Assembly (NCBI GenBank): GCA_018894105.1
Contig: CM032118.1
Location: 32,654,690 to 32,718,689, forward strand
Length of the DNA stretch: 64,000 bases
Reading direction: 5' to 3'
From: Jacaranda mimosifolia
Taxonomy: Eukaryota > Streptophyta > Magnoliopsida > Lamiales > Bignoniaceae
The notes below the pieces were generated by a model, which was given only the letters and a program-made list of their open reading frames with translations, was not told where the DNA came from and did not search any database. The translations under genes were made by a program, and so were the position numbers. Below, piece after piece: positions 44,610 to 57,115 of the stretch. The stretch's first letter is position 1. The number at the start of each line of letters is the position of its first letter.

Positions 44610-47600
44610 AATATTTTAAATAATTTTTTTCTTATTTTGACATTATAAAAGTATTATTTACAACTATTTACACATCCGTGGGTGTATATATATTCAAATA
44701 ATAAATTTCAAGTCTATTAATATTCAACATTCAACACCAGCTAATTCAAGAAAATATTCAATATTACTATCAATTAGAAAATATGTTAATGAATAGAGTT
44801 GTAGCCAAAAATAGTTCATCATCATAAAACTAACTTAAAATTCAATAATATTTCCGAAAGTAAATTTACAAATATGCAACCATTATAGTAAAAACAAAAG
44901 GTATTCTTAATCAAAATCATGTGGCAAGCATCACATAACATCAGTTTTTTACCTTTTTCTTTAGACTTCTGGATAAGGTAACTAAAGATATTCGTAAAAT
45001 CATATTCCACTTCATAAGCTTTCTTGAAAGTTCCTAGAGCATCCTTGTCAAAAATTTCCATATCCTTGTCAAGTATGTACAATCTACATGAAATTGTGTA
45101 CAATAACTTAGTAAATCAATTGATATGTCAATTATTTCAAGAAAAATAGCATTAGCCATTGAGTAATGAAGAAAATTGAAACTCAATCCTACTGGCTTAT
45201 GTGCATTACACAACAAAATAGCCAAATAAAATATGGCTTGATACATCAGGTCAAACAATAAGATGAAATAGCATTAGTCACTGAGCAAGGGAGAAAACCA
45301 AAGCTCAATCCTTATGTCTGCAACATTGTTTCATTTCATATGAGAATATAGAGTACAGGAGACAAAACAACCAAATAAGATAGCATTAGTCATGGAGCAA
45401 TGGAGAAAACCAAATTTCAATCCTTCTATCCACAACATTATTTTATTTCTTATGAGTATATAGAGTACAAGAGAAACAATGCAAGAATATCAATTCCTAT
45501 AAGTTAAAATTCGAATTAAGGACATGATAGCCAAGATACTATTCATAAGACTTGCTTCAGTGAAGAAAAAGAGCACAATATCAAAAATAAAACAGATACA
45601 AGCGAGATAGAGATATCAAAATGGTTCAAAGCTTTATTTTGTAGATTTAAAATATCACATCAATGCAACAGTTGCACGTACATATATAAGTTTTGACCTT
45701 TTCTACACTAATTTTGGCCCTTTTCACTGCACTGTCCTCTTATACAGGCAAGTGATCCAAAAAATACAAGTTTTGCAAGTTATACATTGAATAGAAAGAT
45801 AACAAAAAAGAATAAAAGAAGGAAAAAAAGAAACAATTTTCATGAACAGAGACAACATGTTGTGACAAATTCTTATTGCTAGTATGCTTTCGATTTTATT
45901 TGAACCTATGTCAAAATGCATGCATGCACTGGAAGAAAGACTTAGCAAACTCTTTAATTAATAGAATTTATGTTTACTTTAATAATTGAAGAGTTTGAGG
46001 ATAATATCATGAAAATACAAATTGTATCATTCATTAGTAAGGAGATTAATTAATATATATATATGTATGTATGTGTGTGTGTGCATGTAATTTTACATCA
46101 CCTCCACAGTCCACATATGTTCTTGTCACGTCTTGAAAATTTTTAAATGGATATATGTCGTCATAAATATGTATTCTTAATTAGTACATGTATGGAAAAA
46201 AAATATCCTAACCTAAGTTGGCATAGGTGGAACAAGTAGACTAATTAAGAAAAAAAAACTTATTTTGAGCATTAAAGAAAAATGTGAATCCATATATTCA
46301 ATGAGCATTAATTTTAACATAGTATCATGCTAATTGGATCGTATTTTAAACGTAATTACTCATGCAATCGCATAATAAATTAATAGTCAAAACAAATTTC
46401 ATTTAAGAGAGAGAGAGAGAGAGAGATACTTGTTTCATACCACATACTACACTATTAATAAATGCAGTAATATAACCCATAAGTTATAGGTACAAAATAA
46501 TTAAAAGTTCTCAATTTAACAATTTTTTTGTCCTTCATATTTAATGGAGTTCTCGTTTCAAAGCTCTCAATTTTGCAATTTTTTGTCCTTCTTACTGTTT
46601 AATGTAGTTCTCATTCACCATTGCTATAATCTCACAAGCTAACTCAAGACATGCAATAATTGAGTAGTTAATTGGCTCGATAATGCACATCGTCTTCATT
46701 GTATGTATTGTCTTCATTGTATGTGTAAAGTAAGAACTTGAAAACTAACAAATTTTTAGTGTGTGCATTTATAAAAATAAACAAAAAACTCATACTATAC
46801 AAACTTCATTACATAGCTTAGGACATTCCCATTATTTGTAAATTTGATGTTGCGGCAAATCTCAAGAGCTGGTTTGACATCACAAGTTCATAATTACATA
46901 TCATAACTCTATGCATTGTTTATATGTGTTTTTTGATTGAACCATTACTTATTTATGTCCTTAATTATGAATGAACATCCACATGAGTATATAGATAATT
47001 TGTATCTATATTTTTAATTAATCTTTCAATTACAACATCCACCTTTATAACGAAAAATCTTGAAAATTTATAATCCATTAGATCTTATCCAAATAGTACA
47101 AGCGAACTTCAAGTACTAATGGATTAAAGTATTTGTGTTAGTTTCTCATATATTTGATATGAATCATTTAATAATTAATACATATAGGGAGCCTATTTAT
47201 TTCTGTGAAACAGTCACGATCAATGATGATGAACTTATGAGGAAGCAACAACCATGTCACAGATGAGCACTATTAGGGTCCAATTCATTTAACTATGGAA
47301 TGCATATGCTGTTTTGATAGATAAAATCATGCAAAATCTAGATATATTTTGCAATGATATGACAAGGAGCACCAATATATGAAAAAAAAAATGAGCATGG
47401 CATACACAGATGACATGAAAGCATATATATGTATTCCAATAACAACTGACGATTATATATAATTGCCCACAAGAACAAAACTTTGTCCTGGTGCAAATGT
47501 GTTATTTATTTTAATAACCTTTACAACCATTATTAATCTAAATCAAAATCAATGTTGAATTTACCAGGCAAGATATGATATTAAGAGACATGAACTTATA

Positions 47601-48143
47601 ATCTATATCCAATGTTAACTAAAAAAGTGAACGAGATTTATGTGCCTCAAGGTTTGTATATTATTTAGCTGAACATGTCATATATAGGTCCAATGTCCTA
47701 AGCGTGAAAACAATTCCATCAAGTAAACCACACAAACTTCAAACCTAAGTCAAGATGCATCAATTTATTTGAAATAAATAAATAGATAGAAAATTTTATA
47801 AAGATGGAATACCTCTAAGGAGAAAAGTTACCGACACAACTCAAAGCTCTTATTCAAGACAACTTCTCTTATTGATATAATTAATCTTAATTTAACCATG
47901 ATGAATTTTGAATTGCAACTAAAGGGTGAATTATATCTCTTAGATACCATCCAAAAACAACCTATTGTGAAGAGCAAGAGATATATAACATTATAATATA
48001 ATAAAAAAATATTATGTCTTACACAATTACCTAATTCACATTGATATGGTTGGGTGTAGCATGAAAGCCATCATTGAGCTTCAAATAAGCACCAAATCCA
48101 AGCATTGTCTAAATGAGAATCAATTATAGGTATTTTATGTTTT
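44610..48143. other. Non-coding interior of the CACTA element
   Basis: No recognisable domain in 3.5 kb. Microsatellites lie at 46053-46083 (TA then TG units) and 46407-46425 (GA units). A minus-strand open stretch near 45000-45100 has no known motif. Confidence 0.5.
46407..46425. repeat. (GA)n microsatellite
   Basis: About nine GA units in otherwise AT-rich sequence. Confidence 0.9.
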
Positions 48144-49600
48144 CTAACTAGTACATGAAAATAATAGATTTATACATGTAATGCTAACTTGAGCATTATA
48201 TGTACAAGCAAGTGTTGATCTTTCACGAGGGGAGGATGCAGAACCAAATCCATTGATGTTGTTACAAGCTACTTGAAATGCTTGCAATGCAGAGGGATCC
48301 AACAAACTCACCAAAATATCCATCTTCTTTTGCATTAGATTCATCTGAGAGTAAACTTGAGCTATCTCAGCATTCACCTCATTCTGCACTTTAGTATGAA
48401 TCTCTTCCCGAATCTCTTCCCAAACATGAGATATAGAAACATAAGAACTTCCATTAGATTGTGTAGGTGTAATCCCTTTCTCTATACACCTAACATGTCC
48501 ATGCCCATTAACTCCAATAGCATTGTCAAAGATATCATCTTTGAACTTTTCCGTCCTTTCAACTTCAGGCACTTGATTAAGTTATTCTTCCATTTCATCC
48601 TAATCTAATAGAAAAAATAAAGAGACTACATTAAAAAGACATTACATGTACATGAATTGATAAAATGATACAAAGTTTATATAGTTCTCCCTCTTGAATA
48701 GGAGGCCAACCATAAGTCTAATTTAGTCAATCGAATTAGATACTCCAGCTTCTTTAAGCTAATTATTCAATGTTATAAATTAAAAAATAAGTTATATAGA
48801 ATTCCCTATCAAATTTATGTAATTATTTATAGTTTGATACTTACATCTTCTCTTAGCATAGGAAAAGATGTTCTATCCATTCCATGTGGATGTTTCAAAG
48901 TGTTCCTAATTTCTGCATTTTGTCTTGCTCGTTCTTGCAATAATCATAATATCTTGCAGTAGTAATTTTTTATATCAAATTTTAAAATAGATATACTATT
49001 AAAAAATTTATCTTAAAATAAATAAATAAATAGTATAAACAAACTCAAAAAATTCTTAATTTAAGAATTCTAAATTTGTTATTACCTACATATCCCCTTT
49101 TTTCAAATGCTTCATAAATGCAAACTATTGTTTAAGCTCTCGCTCATCTAGCCCCACAACAAGATACTTTGGATCGTCCTTGTATGGCTCATAAGAAGAA
49201 ATCTTCACTGTATTTTTTCAGCTTTTTCATAGAGAATTCAAATTTGTCAACACATGTTTCTTTGCTTCTAGGTGCAACAAAGTATTGGCTTACATTGATA
49301 TCAATCATTGATGTAAGCAATAAAAAAAAAGTTAAAAAAAATGGATGCATCATACCACAAATTTCATTACTTGAACTTTATTCCACATATCATCAAGTCT
49401 TGATTTTGGCATGCCAAACCACTCTATACTTAAAGGTAACAAATTTCTCATTTTTGCAAGGACTCAAAAAGTGCTCAATTGTGCTAGGTCCTTTCCAACA
49501 ATCTAATCAAATTCATTAAACTCTACTTTCAATGGTGTAACACTATTCCACTTAGCTGGTAAGTGTGAGAAATCACCATCTTTTCTCTCAGATGATCATA
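48144..49600 (-). pseudogene. CACTA-associated Transposase_24-type gene, broken
   Basis: On the minus strand 49590-49370 reads VTPLKVEFNEFD and SIEWFGMPKSRLDDMWNKVQ, a decayed form of the N-terminal part of plant En/Spm (Ptta) accessory proteins. The block at 48572-48190 reads FDNAIGVNGHGHVRCIEKGI, then TPTQSN, ISHVWEEIREEIHTKVQNEV and a coiled stretch QVYSQMNLMQKKMDILVSLL, the usual C-terminal part (GHGxVRxxxKGITPT followed by a coiled coil). The last 12 codons before the stop at 48144 probably read past a splice donor. These proteins are thought to bind the subterminal repeats of CACTA elements. Stops and frame changes lie between the two blocks, and introns are likely. Confidence 0.7.
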
Positions 49601-49959
49601 CCAAAAAGAAATATTTCATTAAGAAAACTAAGAATATTTGCAATATGTGTAGGTACTTGTTATTATAAATTGATGCCGGATGTGGTTGTGGCTAGTCTAG
49701 TAGATCCATGGGATTCACTTTGTTGTTGTGACTCAAGAAGGAAAATGTAATATATTATAAGCAAATCATGAAATGAAGAAACTTCAAATAAACTACTACA
49801 TTCCATCTATGACAAGGAAAAAATGCATATAATTTATCGATAAAAACCTTCATGATGCCCTTTATCTATTCATCGTAATCATCATTTTCATCATACTACT
49901 TGTTAGCATGCACATTAACTAAAGTTCCTTCAACTGCATTTTAAACCTAATTAGCATCC

Positions 49960-50683
49960 TCATCATTAAAGGGATATGATCATCTGAAACTTGGTTGCCA
50001 TAGAGCTCTGCTTCATACATATTTGTGAGTATACATTAAAATTATCTCTTCTTGTCATTCATACTGCATTATTTTACTCAAGATTCACGGGATAAGTAAC
50101 ATACAACACATGCTCTGCTTGATTAGATAAAATAAAGGTCACATCGCATGGAAGATTATCCTTATACATTAACTAGTTAAAGTTAATGAGCTTGACTTTC
50201 TGCATATCTTCCATCAAGCCTCCTTTGTCATTATCAATATAATTACACTTAAATAGTATCAATTTCAAATCGTAGGCATAATAAATTTCATTATGTCAAT
50301 CAAGATGCCGTAATATGGGACTTCACTCACGTGAGGATTTCTACCCTTTGAACTTGTATAGCTATTCAACCCCAAGGATAACACTTGAATTTTGAGTTGC
50401 TTTCCTTTCATCATGAGATTCAGTAAAAAAGCAAAAGCAATTTATAATGCATGGATTATAACTCTACCAATTTGCCATGCGACTATTAATCAATCTTCTA
50501 ATTTTCTCTAAAAAATAAGTTGTATCTTTCATATCATGGCCCGAGTTTAAGAAAATTGAATAGTGAAAACCTTGAAATTTATTAAATAATAATCATATTA
50601 TGTAACTTGTACAATCCGATACTTACATAGGACTTGAACCACTCATGAGATGTTGCATTGTGGATACTACTGATTTCCTTTCA
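49960..50683 (-). pseudogene. CACTA transposase C-terminal part (DUF4216), fragment
   Basis: Reading the minus strand from 50470 down: CFCFFTESHDERKATQNSSV, then SSRE-like and SPILRHLD, YYAYDLKLILFKCNYIDNDK, KVKLINFN, then LPCDVTFILSNQAEHVLYV and YPVNLE. This is the DUF4216 pattern found at the end of plant CACTA (TNP2-type) transposases. The upstream DUF4218 part is at 54003-54840, separated by the solo LTR at 50689-53883. Several stops are present. Confidence 0.72.
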
Positions 50684-53600
50684 TGATGTGTAACACCCCA
50701 TCTATTATTGTAAGTAATTCTCCTTACAAAAATTAAATTATTAAGCTATCTAGTAACTATAGGAAATCAAAATTTAAAATTCTATATGTAGTGAATAAAC
50801 TATCTTATGAAATTATCCCCATTGATATAACTAATAGCATTTTGGATTAAACAAGTTAATCAAAAGATTGACTTTAAAATTCCCTAAATACTTATACACT
50901 ATAAATTTAGCCATGCACCCTAAGTCATAGATGACAAAAGTATATATCTTAATTTACAAATGCATCATTGTGTGTATTAGGTATATAATGAGATAAAATG
51001 TAAACTATAAGGTATTTTTAAAACTTATTTCCATAAGGTCAATTCAAAATAAGGAAAAGATCAAGGACTAAATTAAAATAAAAATTTCAGGGTCAATTCG
51101 AAATAAGACATAAATATTAAGGGTCTCTAGGCAAATAAATAAAGTTATCTCTTCTATAAATAGAGACCAACCCTATAGCCATTTTCCACACAAAAACACT
51201 CTCTGCAGGCTGCCAAAACCCAACTTCCACCCTCCAAATCTTCATCCATTAGCTATCAAAACTATAGCTAAATCCTCCCTACCTCATCAAGAGCCAAAAT
51301 TCTCATAATATCTTCCCAAGATTTCAGTCCCAAACTCCAAAAATTCTATCAAAATCAAGATAGAACCTACCAATTAGTAGAACTGTTGCCTATACTTCAA
51401 TTTTCAAAAAATCAAAAGCCATCTCTCCAACCACCTGATCATCCATGAAAACCTACCATTAGAAATCTCTTGGTATCTATATTACTGTAATAATGTAGAT
51501 TTCTAGAAATTTCCCCAGATTAGCCTAAAATTCTGCCGAAATCAACACTGCCTCACACAGGCATAAACTAGCAAAATAGGGGGTAATTTTATTTTGTTTA
51601 TATCTGGAAAATTCACCATTGAAATGATGAAATGGAGCTGTGGATGGAAAGCTCTTCGATTAGAGATTAGTCTAAAGGTAAGAATCAGTGAAATTGAAGC
51701 TGTATTCTAGTCGGAAAAGTGCAAAAACCACAACCTACCATAGGATACAACTAGGGTTAGGAGCTCAACTTTAAATGAGAATTAGTGAGGATCTATCCGT
51801 TTGATCGTTAAATTGAGACTATAATTAGAAATTTCATTAAGTGTTAAGACCTTTTGAGGTAAATATCACCATCAAAGTACCTTATATTTGGCCAAAATTT
51901 AGTTTTATGAAAACTCCGCAACTGACTATGTGGAATAACAGATTCTGGAAATGAGCAAGTTACATTAAATAATAGTGGATATGTTATGATGATAATAACT
52001 TGACTTTTTGTTAAATATGGTTGAGTATGAATGTTTAGATTATGAGATTATGTTGGATGATTGGGGTTTGCATTTAATTAGATTTGGTGGAAATTATAGA
52101 ACATGATTTAGATACAATGCTATTGTTGTAAATGTGATTCTCGAAACAATGTGACAAGAAAAGAGTATTAGGACATATTTGATTCATTTAGGAATGAATA
52201 AGTAAGGAAGATTACTCTTATATATATATATATATATAAATGCTCAAGGTATTAGTAAAGTTAATCGCTTAAATTATTGGATAGTAGCTAAATAAACTAA
52301 AATGGTATATGGTACTCTAAATAAATTAATTTTTATTATTATTTTCATTCCTTCATAATATTATTACCAAAAGAACGATCAATAATAATTGAATCTTAAA
52401 TTTAGGTAATTAAGCTTACAAGTTTGTCAGAGAATCTCGATCACAAGAATTGGTGAGAATTTCTATTCCTTTTCAATTTTTATTCTGCTACCTGTGAATT
52501 TTTTTTCCTGATACACCTTGAATATTGATATATGAGGTCTTCTATCCTTTTGCAATATCTTTTTCGAAATCAATTACCTATCTCGTGTTTTCAGGAACAC
52601 CTCGATCATTGATATGTAAGGTTCTTTATTCCTTTCTAATTTCCATCTATTACTTGTTAATAACTACTACTTAAAATCATATAACCTTTTCACACTTCCT
52701 AAAATGCCTCACTTATGGTGATGATAATTATTTGATCTGCTTGATAAGTTTGAGCCGGTTAAAATCCTGAAATATTCTTAATCAAAAGATCATGGCATTA
52801 ATATATATTTCATTTGTTTCTTTATAATCAAAACTATGCTACTTTAATAAGTATAGTAAGAACCCCTTATACCGGATACTTTCAAAACATCTCAAAAAGG
52901 ATTGTTTAAAAGAAAAGAAGAATATTTTATGAAAAAATCCTCTTACTCCAAATAAGTTATAACTTGAAAAAAAAAAAGATTCATGTTTTCTAATTATTAT
53001 AAATCTTCTCATCCTACTCGTCGAATCAAGAACTAAGTGCCACACTTGCTGACAGTGGGTGTGCGGTGGGGGCCACCTCTAGAATCCCGAGGTCGACATC
53101 TTCTACTATATTTATTGTATTCTTGACCCTTTTGAATATCTTATTCAGTCAATACTATAAAGTACGTGTCGGGCAGAACAAAGTGCCATACTAGTTGACA
53201 GAGGATGTACTGTAGGGGCCACCTCTTGAATTGTCACCATTATCACCTCTGGGCTTTAGTACCAGACATCTTTTAGCTGTATTTGGTAACTCAACAATAG
53301 AATCCTATTTTACTCTTCTTGAAATTAAGTGTAAGAATCTAAGTGCCACGTGCAGATGTACAGCGGGGGCCATCTCTAGAATCATATACACTTGAATCCG
53401 AACAAGAAAAAAAGCATTAAGATTATGAATTCTCCTTGCTGGTATGGGACAGTGATGAAGTTACATGAAAGGTTTGATATAATTATGATGTCTCTGATCT
53501 AATAAGGTTTATTATAAGTAATTTAATTAAAGCATCTCATAATTTATATAAAACCTTAAGATATCTCAAATATATGTGCATATGACTTGTAAAGCATTTA

Positions 53601-53888
53601 TTACAAAAGCTTGTTACATTAATCAAGTTATCCTAGCATGTTTGTTTCCTACTTATTAGGTAATTCTCACTCTATCATCTTCCACTGCAGAATAAGCTCT
53701 ATACAAGTAACTCTCTCCAACTTTCCTCACTGAGTCATTCAGACTTTCCCTTATACTTCTTTTTATACAGGTGAGCTAGATTGGTTATACCAAAAGAAGA
53801 AACACAGGAATAGAGAAGTAAGAAATTATCTTTTATTTGAATCCAAATGTACCCAGATCACTCAGGACTTTCGGGGCGCCACATGATG
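50684..53888. mobile_element. Solo LTR of a Ty3/gypsy-type element inside the CACTA transposase
   Basis: TGTAACACCCC at 50689 and GGGGCGCCACA ending at 53883 are the ends of a long plant gypsy-type LTR. TGATG at 50684-50688 and again at 53884-53888 is a perfect 5 bp target duplication. The 3195 bp between have no primer site, no internal coding domain and no second LTR, so this is one LTR left by recombination between the two LTRs of a full element. It splits the CACTA transposase tail, so it arrived after the CACTA element. The length fits Tekay/Del-like chromoviruses, but it is not alignable by eye to the LTRs at 22497 and 31294. Confidence 0.9.
53033..53385. repeat. Three diverged repeats within the solo LTR
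   Basis: The phrase AAGTGCCA...GACAG...GGGGCCACCTCTAGAAT occurs at about 53033-53085, 53182-53232 and 53341-53382, each 42-53 bp long. The copies are spaced by about 150-160 bp and are much richer in GC than their surroundings. Confidence 0.8.
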
Positions 53889-54002
53889 TTATTCTTTTCT
53901 CCTTTGCAATAGAAGCAATATGGAAGCCACATTATACATTATGTAGTTTTTTAGATCTTTATATAAATTTATAGATGATTACCACCAAATAGACAACATG
54001 AC

Positions 54003-54840
54003 TTACGACTTGTATGAAGCAACTAACTCAACATGTGTATATCGATGTACTTGAATCAATATGCTATTGTCAAATACTCTCTTATTTTCCTTTCCTAAAA
54101 CTATCTCCAACCCAATTCTACAAGGGTCTAATTTATTTAGTTTCAATTCCCCAGTATATCTTGCACAAGGGTTCTTGCACTCATCCATCCAGTAACCTTT
54201 AGCTATAGATCTTTCCAGCCATGCTCGACTGTGAATGTACTTTTTCAAGGTAAAAGTATCTAAACAAGTCAAATTGGAACATTTAAATTGACTCTGATAT
54301 GCAACTAAAATTTAAGTCAAAGTAAAATTATATGTTCTCAACATACCTTTTGATGGGATACATCAATTGAAAGAATTGAACTGGGCCACTTTTTGACACC
54401 TCATCAGTCAAATGCATAGGAAAATGCTCCATAATATCAAAGCAAAATGGGACAAATATTTTATTGCACAATCTAAGAGCTATACGATGTTATAATTTAT
54501 CCAGAATAAGTGAGGTATTAGTTTTAGAACACAACCATTTTAAAAAATTTACTAATTCAGTCAACATACTGACTACATTCATTAGTAGTGCTCTATGAGC
54601 TACAATTAATAGGAAGCAATTGTTGGATTAAAACATGATTATCATAGCTTTTCAATCCATCTATAGTTCTAGATACAATATTAACATGACGTGCGATGTT
54701 AGATGCATATCTATCAGGAGCTCTGATGCTCTTTAACACTATGCAAAATTTAGAAATTGTATAAATCTCCCAACCTAAAGATGACACGTCTTCAGTGAAA
54801 TTAGAAGATGCTATGCTGCGGAGTAAATGAATTTAGCAGC
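54003..54840 (-). pseudogene. CACTA transposase DUF4218 part, fragment
   Basis: Minus-strand frames from 54560 down read ALRLCNKIFVPFCFDIMEHF, PMHLTDEVSKSGPVQFFQLM and YPIKRY, then from 54272 TLKKYIHSRAWLERSIAKGY, WMDECKNPCARY. This is the DUF4218 signature (FPPSFFD.M.HL, GPVQ..WMYP.ER, KSYVRN.A.PEGSIAEGY..EEC..FCSRY). The normal neighbour DUF4216 lies beyond the solo LTR at 49960-50683. The preceding catalytic region of the transposase is absent upstream, up to the element end at 55399. A few stops and frame changes occur. Confidence 0.75.
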
Positions 54841-55399
54841 ATAACCTGCAAATGTAAAAGAACCTAGCATTATTTTAGTGAAATTAAATAAAATCTAGAG
54901 AAGAGAAAATAAAACTACAAATAACAGACATATAAAAAAAAATTGGGTAAAAAATTTGTGCCCTGGGGTGTGTCAATGTGTGTTTGCTGTAGGTATGTGC
55001 AAGAGAGATAAAGAGAGTATCACAATTTGTAAATGACGATATGTTTGCTAGTGGTGTGTGTGACAGAGAGAGAGTTGTGCACAATGATATGTGTGAGAAC
55101 TGGTGGAAGGGAGGAAATAAGAAACCAGGGAAGAAAACGATGGCGAAATAGAGGGGATACCAAGAAAGAAAAAAAGATTTTTTTTTTTTTTTTTAGCAAA
55201 ATAGTGGGAAAATTTGTAAAAGTATTGAAAAATAAAAAAATTATGGCAGAAAAAAAAAATTTTAAATAATTTTTTTATTTATTATTGTGAAAAAAGCCAA
55301 GGTAATAAATGATTATTGCCTACAATTTAACCATTAAAGGTAGGAAATTTTAAAATTTTATTTACTACGATTGCAATTGCGCAAGTAAAAAGCATGTAG
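54841..55399. other. Right end of the CACTA element, non-coding
   Basis: Contains GT- and GA-rich patches near 54960-55080 and the subterminal and terminal sequence 55270-55399. No coding signal. Confidence 0.55.
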
Positions 55400-56644
55400 T
55401 GTCCATGGTTTACTCCCATACGTTAGCTTTTGTAAATTTTAATGCCCATGCAACTTATTATAACTTGGGTGAAAAGATTTTCTTACAGTTTAACGAGAAT
55501 ATGCAAAAATATGGTGGCCAAAAGCACATTTTGTTATGGTGAAGAATAGAAATGCTTCTGCTGGAACCCTGGAATGCCTAGATATCCTTACTAATGTGAG
55601 AAAAATAGACAATAGACATGCCAAAATACATTAACCAATTGTGCACTACGTGATTGAATCACTGCAGGATGGAGAGTTAGAATGCTTCATTTTTAAATTT
55701 ATGAACGGGTTCAATGCCTTTTTTTTTTTCACATAGGAATTTTTTTTCCCATTTTAATTTTCACATAAGGATAAATTGTAATTTGCCTAATTACTTTCTA
55801 GCAAACTTGACTTTTGATTAAGATTTATATACTTCTATAAACACTATTTACGTTACAAAAGAATTCTCATATATTAGAGAAAAAAAATTAGAGAAACTCT
55901 CCTAGGTTTTTCTTTAACATATGTTTTTGGAAATATTCTTGAAGAAATACATTCTACACTTTTTTCTTTTGAAGTGTCTCAAATGATTTTATTGTATATT
56001 AAAATTTATTTGCCATAAATCCTAGTTGCAAAAGAATAGTGGCAACAAATTATCACTTTAAGGGGGAAAAAATGATCATGCACTTCGAAGTACATGTTAT
56101 GATCCATCAATTCCATGTCCAATTTAAAGAAAATACCTCCAACAATTTTAAAGTGATATTTCTCGCCTAATATTTTTTAATACCATATTGAAAGCTTATG
56201 AATTTGGTATGGTCGAAGTTGCATGTATGACAAAAAGGATTTTTCACAATGTTTAAATGGTGTCATTATGTGGGATGTGTAATAAACAATGTCTGAATCT
56301 TAAGAATCATCAACAACCAACCCTTGCGCAATTTTTAGCACCAAACTTGTCGATCGGTGGAGCACTACTGGATCAAAATATATTAGAAGAGACGTTAGCC
56401 CATAGCATTGCAATCATCGTCATTAATCTACTATTGGAGAAATTATTGAGTTGAGGATTGATGCGAGATGCCCACGTGTAAAATAGGAAAGAACGATATT
56501 GCCTTCAAGATAAGATATTAATACTCAAGTACTTTGAAAAACGTGTTTTTATTTGTGCCAGTACAACCATATGCAACCTGTTAATATCAGTCAATCCTCA
56601 TCTTAGAATGGGATAACATGAAAACCTACCCTCGATCTCGATAC
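55400..56644. other. Gene-free spacer
   Basis: No gene or paired ends recognised. A 65-codon open stretch at 56257-56454 has no known motif. Confidence 0.55.
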
Positions 56645-57101
56645 TGTTAGAATTTTATTTCAATATGTGGACTTCTATTAATTGGATTTATTTTTTTTTA
56701 ATAAAATATAAATGGGCTAAATTAATACGGTTAATGAGATAGACTCATATAGCTTAATATTTTGACCCAATGTTGTTAAGGTCTTTTTCTAAACAGACTT
56801 GGTACGAAAACTGGTGTAGGCTCAATCTTAGAAGCCCGTGATGGGAGGGCTCTCTAGGATTTTATCTTATATATATTGTGGCTAGGTCTTCTCTCCACTC
56901 TACGTTTTGATATTGTTATCCCATTAAAGTTGTCAAGTGATTTGTGTGAGAAGGAGATGAAGACTTAGCAATCAATTATGAAATTGCAGGAATCATTGAT
57001 CATCAATCTCATGGCTCAAACAGGTATGTGAATAAATCAATCTATTTATGGTGTTTTGATTTCATGGATATTTGTATCTTGGGTTGAAACAATATCTTAC
57101 A
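56645..57101 (+). repeat. 5' LTR of the copia element
   Basis: 457 bp, TGTTAG...CTTACA. It contains a TATA-like box near 56868. It matches 63143-63567 up to CATGGATA. Confidence 0.92.
56866..56878 (+). promoter_or_regulatory. TATA-like box in the copia LTR
   Basis: CTTATATATATTG is conserved in both LTRs (also near 63365), about 220 bp from the LTR start, a plausible position for the element's promoter. No transcription start can be shown. Confidence 0.45.
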
Positions 57102-57102
57102 G

Positions 57103-57115
57103 TTGGTATCGGAGC
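57103..57115 (+). promoter_or_regulatory. Primer-binding site of the copia element
   Basis: TTGGTATCGGAGC, one base after the LTR, differs at one position from the common initiator-Met primer site TTGGTATCAGAGC. Confidence 0.85.

Larger units (their letters stand above)
44145..55399 (-). mobile_element. CACTA (En/Spm) element, degenerate, minus strand
   Basis: The right end on the minus strand reads CACTACATGCTTTTTACTTG (ending at 55399). The likely left end is CATTACAAAGAAAAAAACTTG at 44145, a mutated CACTA start. Both are followed by related words (GCGATTGC against GCAATTGCAATCG). Subterminal regions at about 44160-44610 and 55270-55399 are rich in repeated GGCAATA, TTGCCTAC and GACTACGTTTT words, as expected. 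No matching 3 bp duplication is seen (AAG against TCC), so the left limit is uncertain. Inside, on the minus strand, are a DUF4218/DUF4216 transposase tail (54840 to 49960) and a Transposase_24-type gene (49600 to 48144). The TNP2 catalytic core was not found. Confidence 0.68.

Noticed and set aside
48357..48608. 83-codon + strand open stretch
   Set aside because: It is opposite to the Transposase_24-type block, which has clear motifs on the minus strand.
54003..54202. Open stretch on the + strand near the CACTA transposase
   Set aside because: It is opposite to the DUF4218 fragment, which carries the recognisable motifs.
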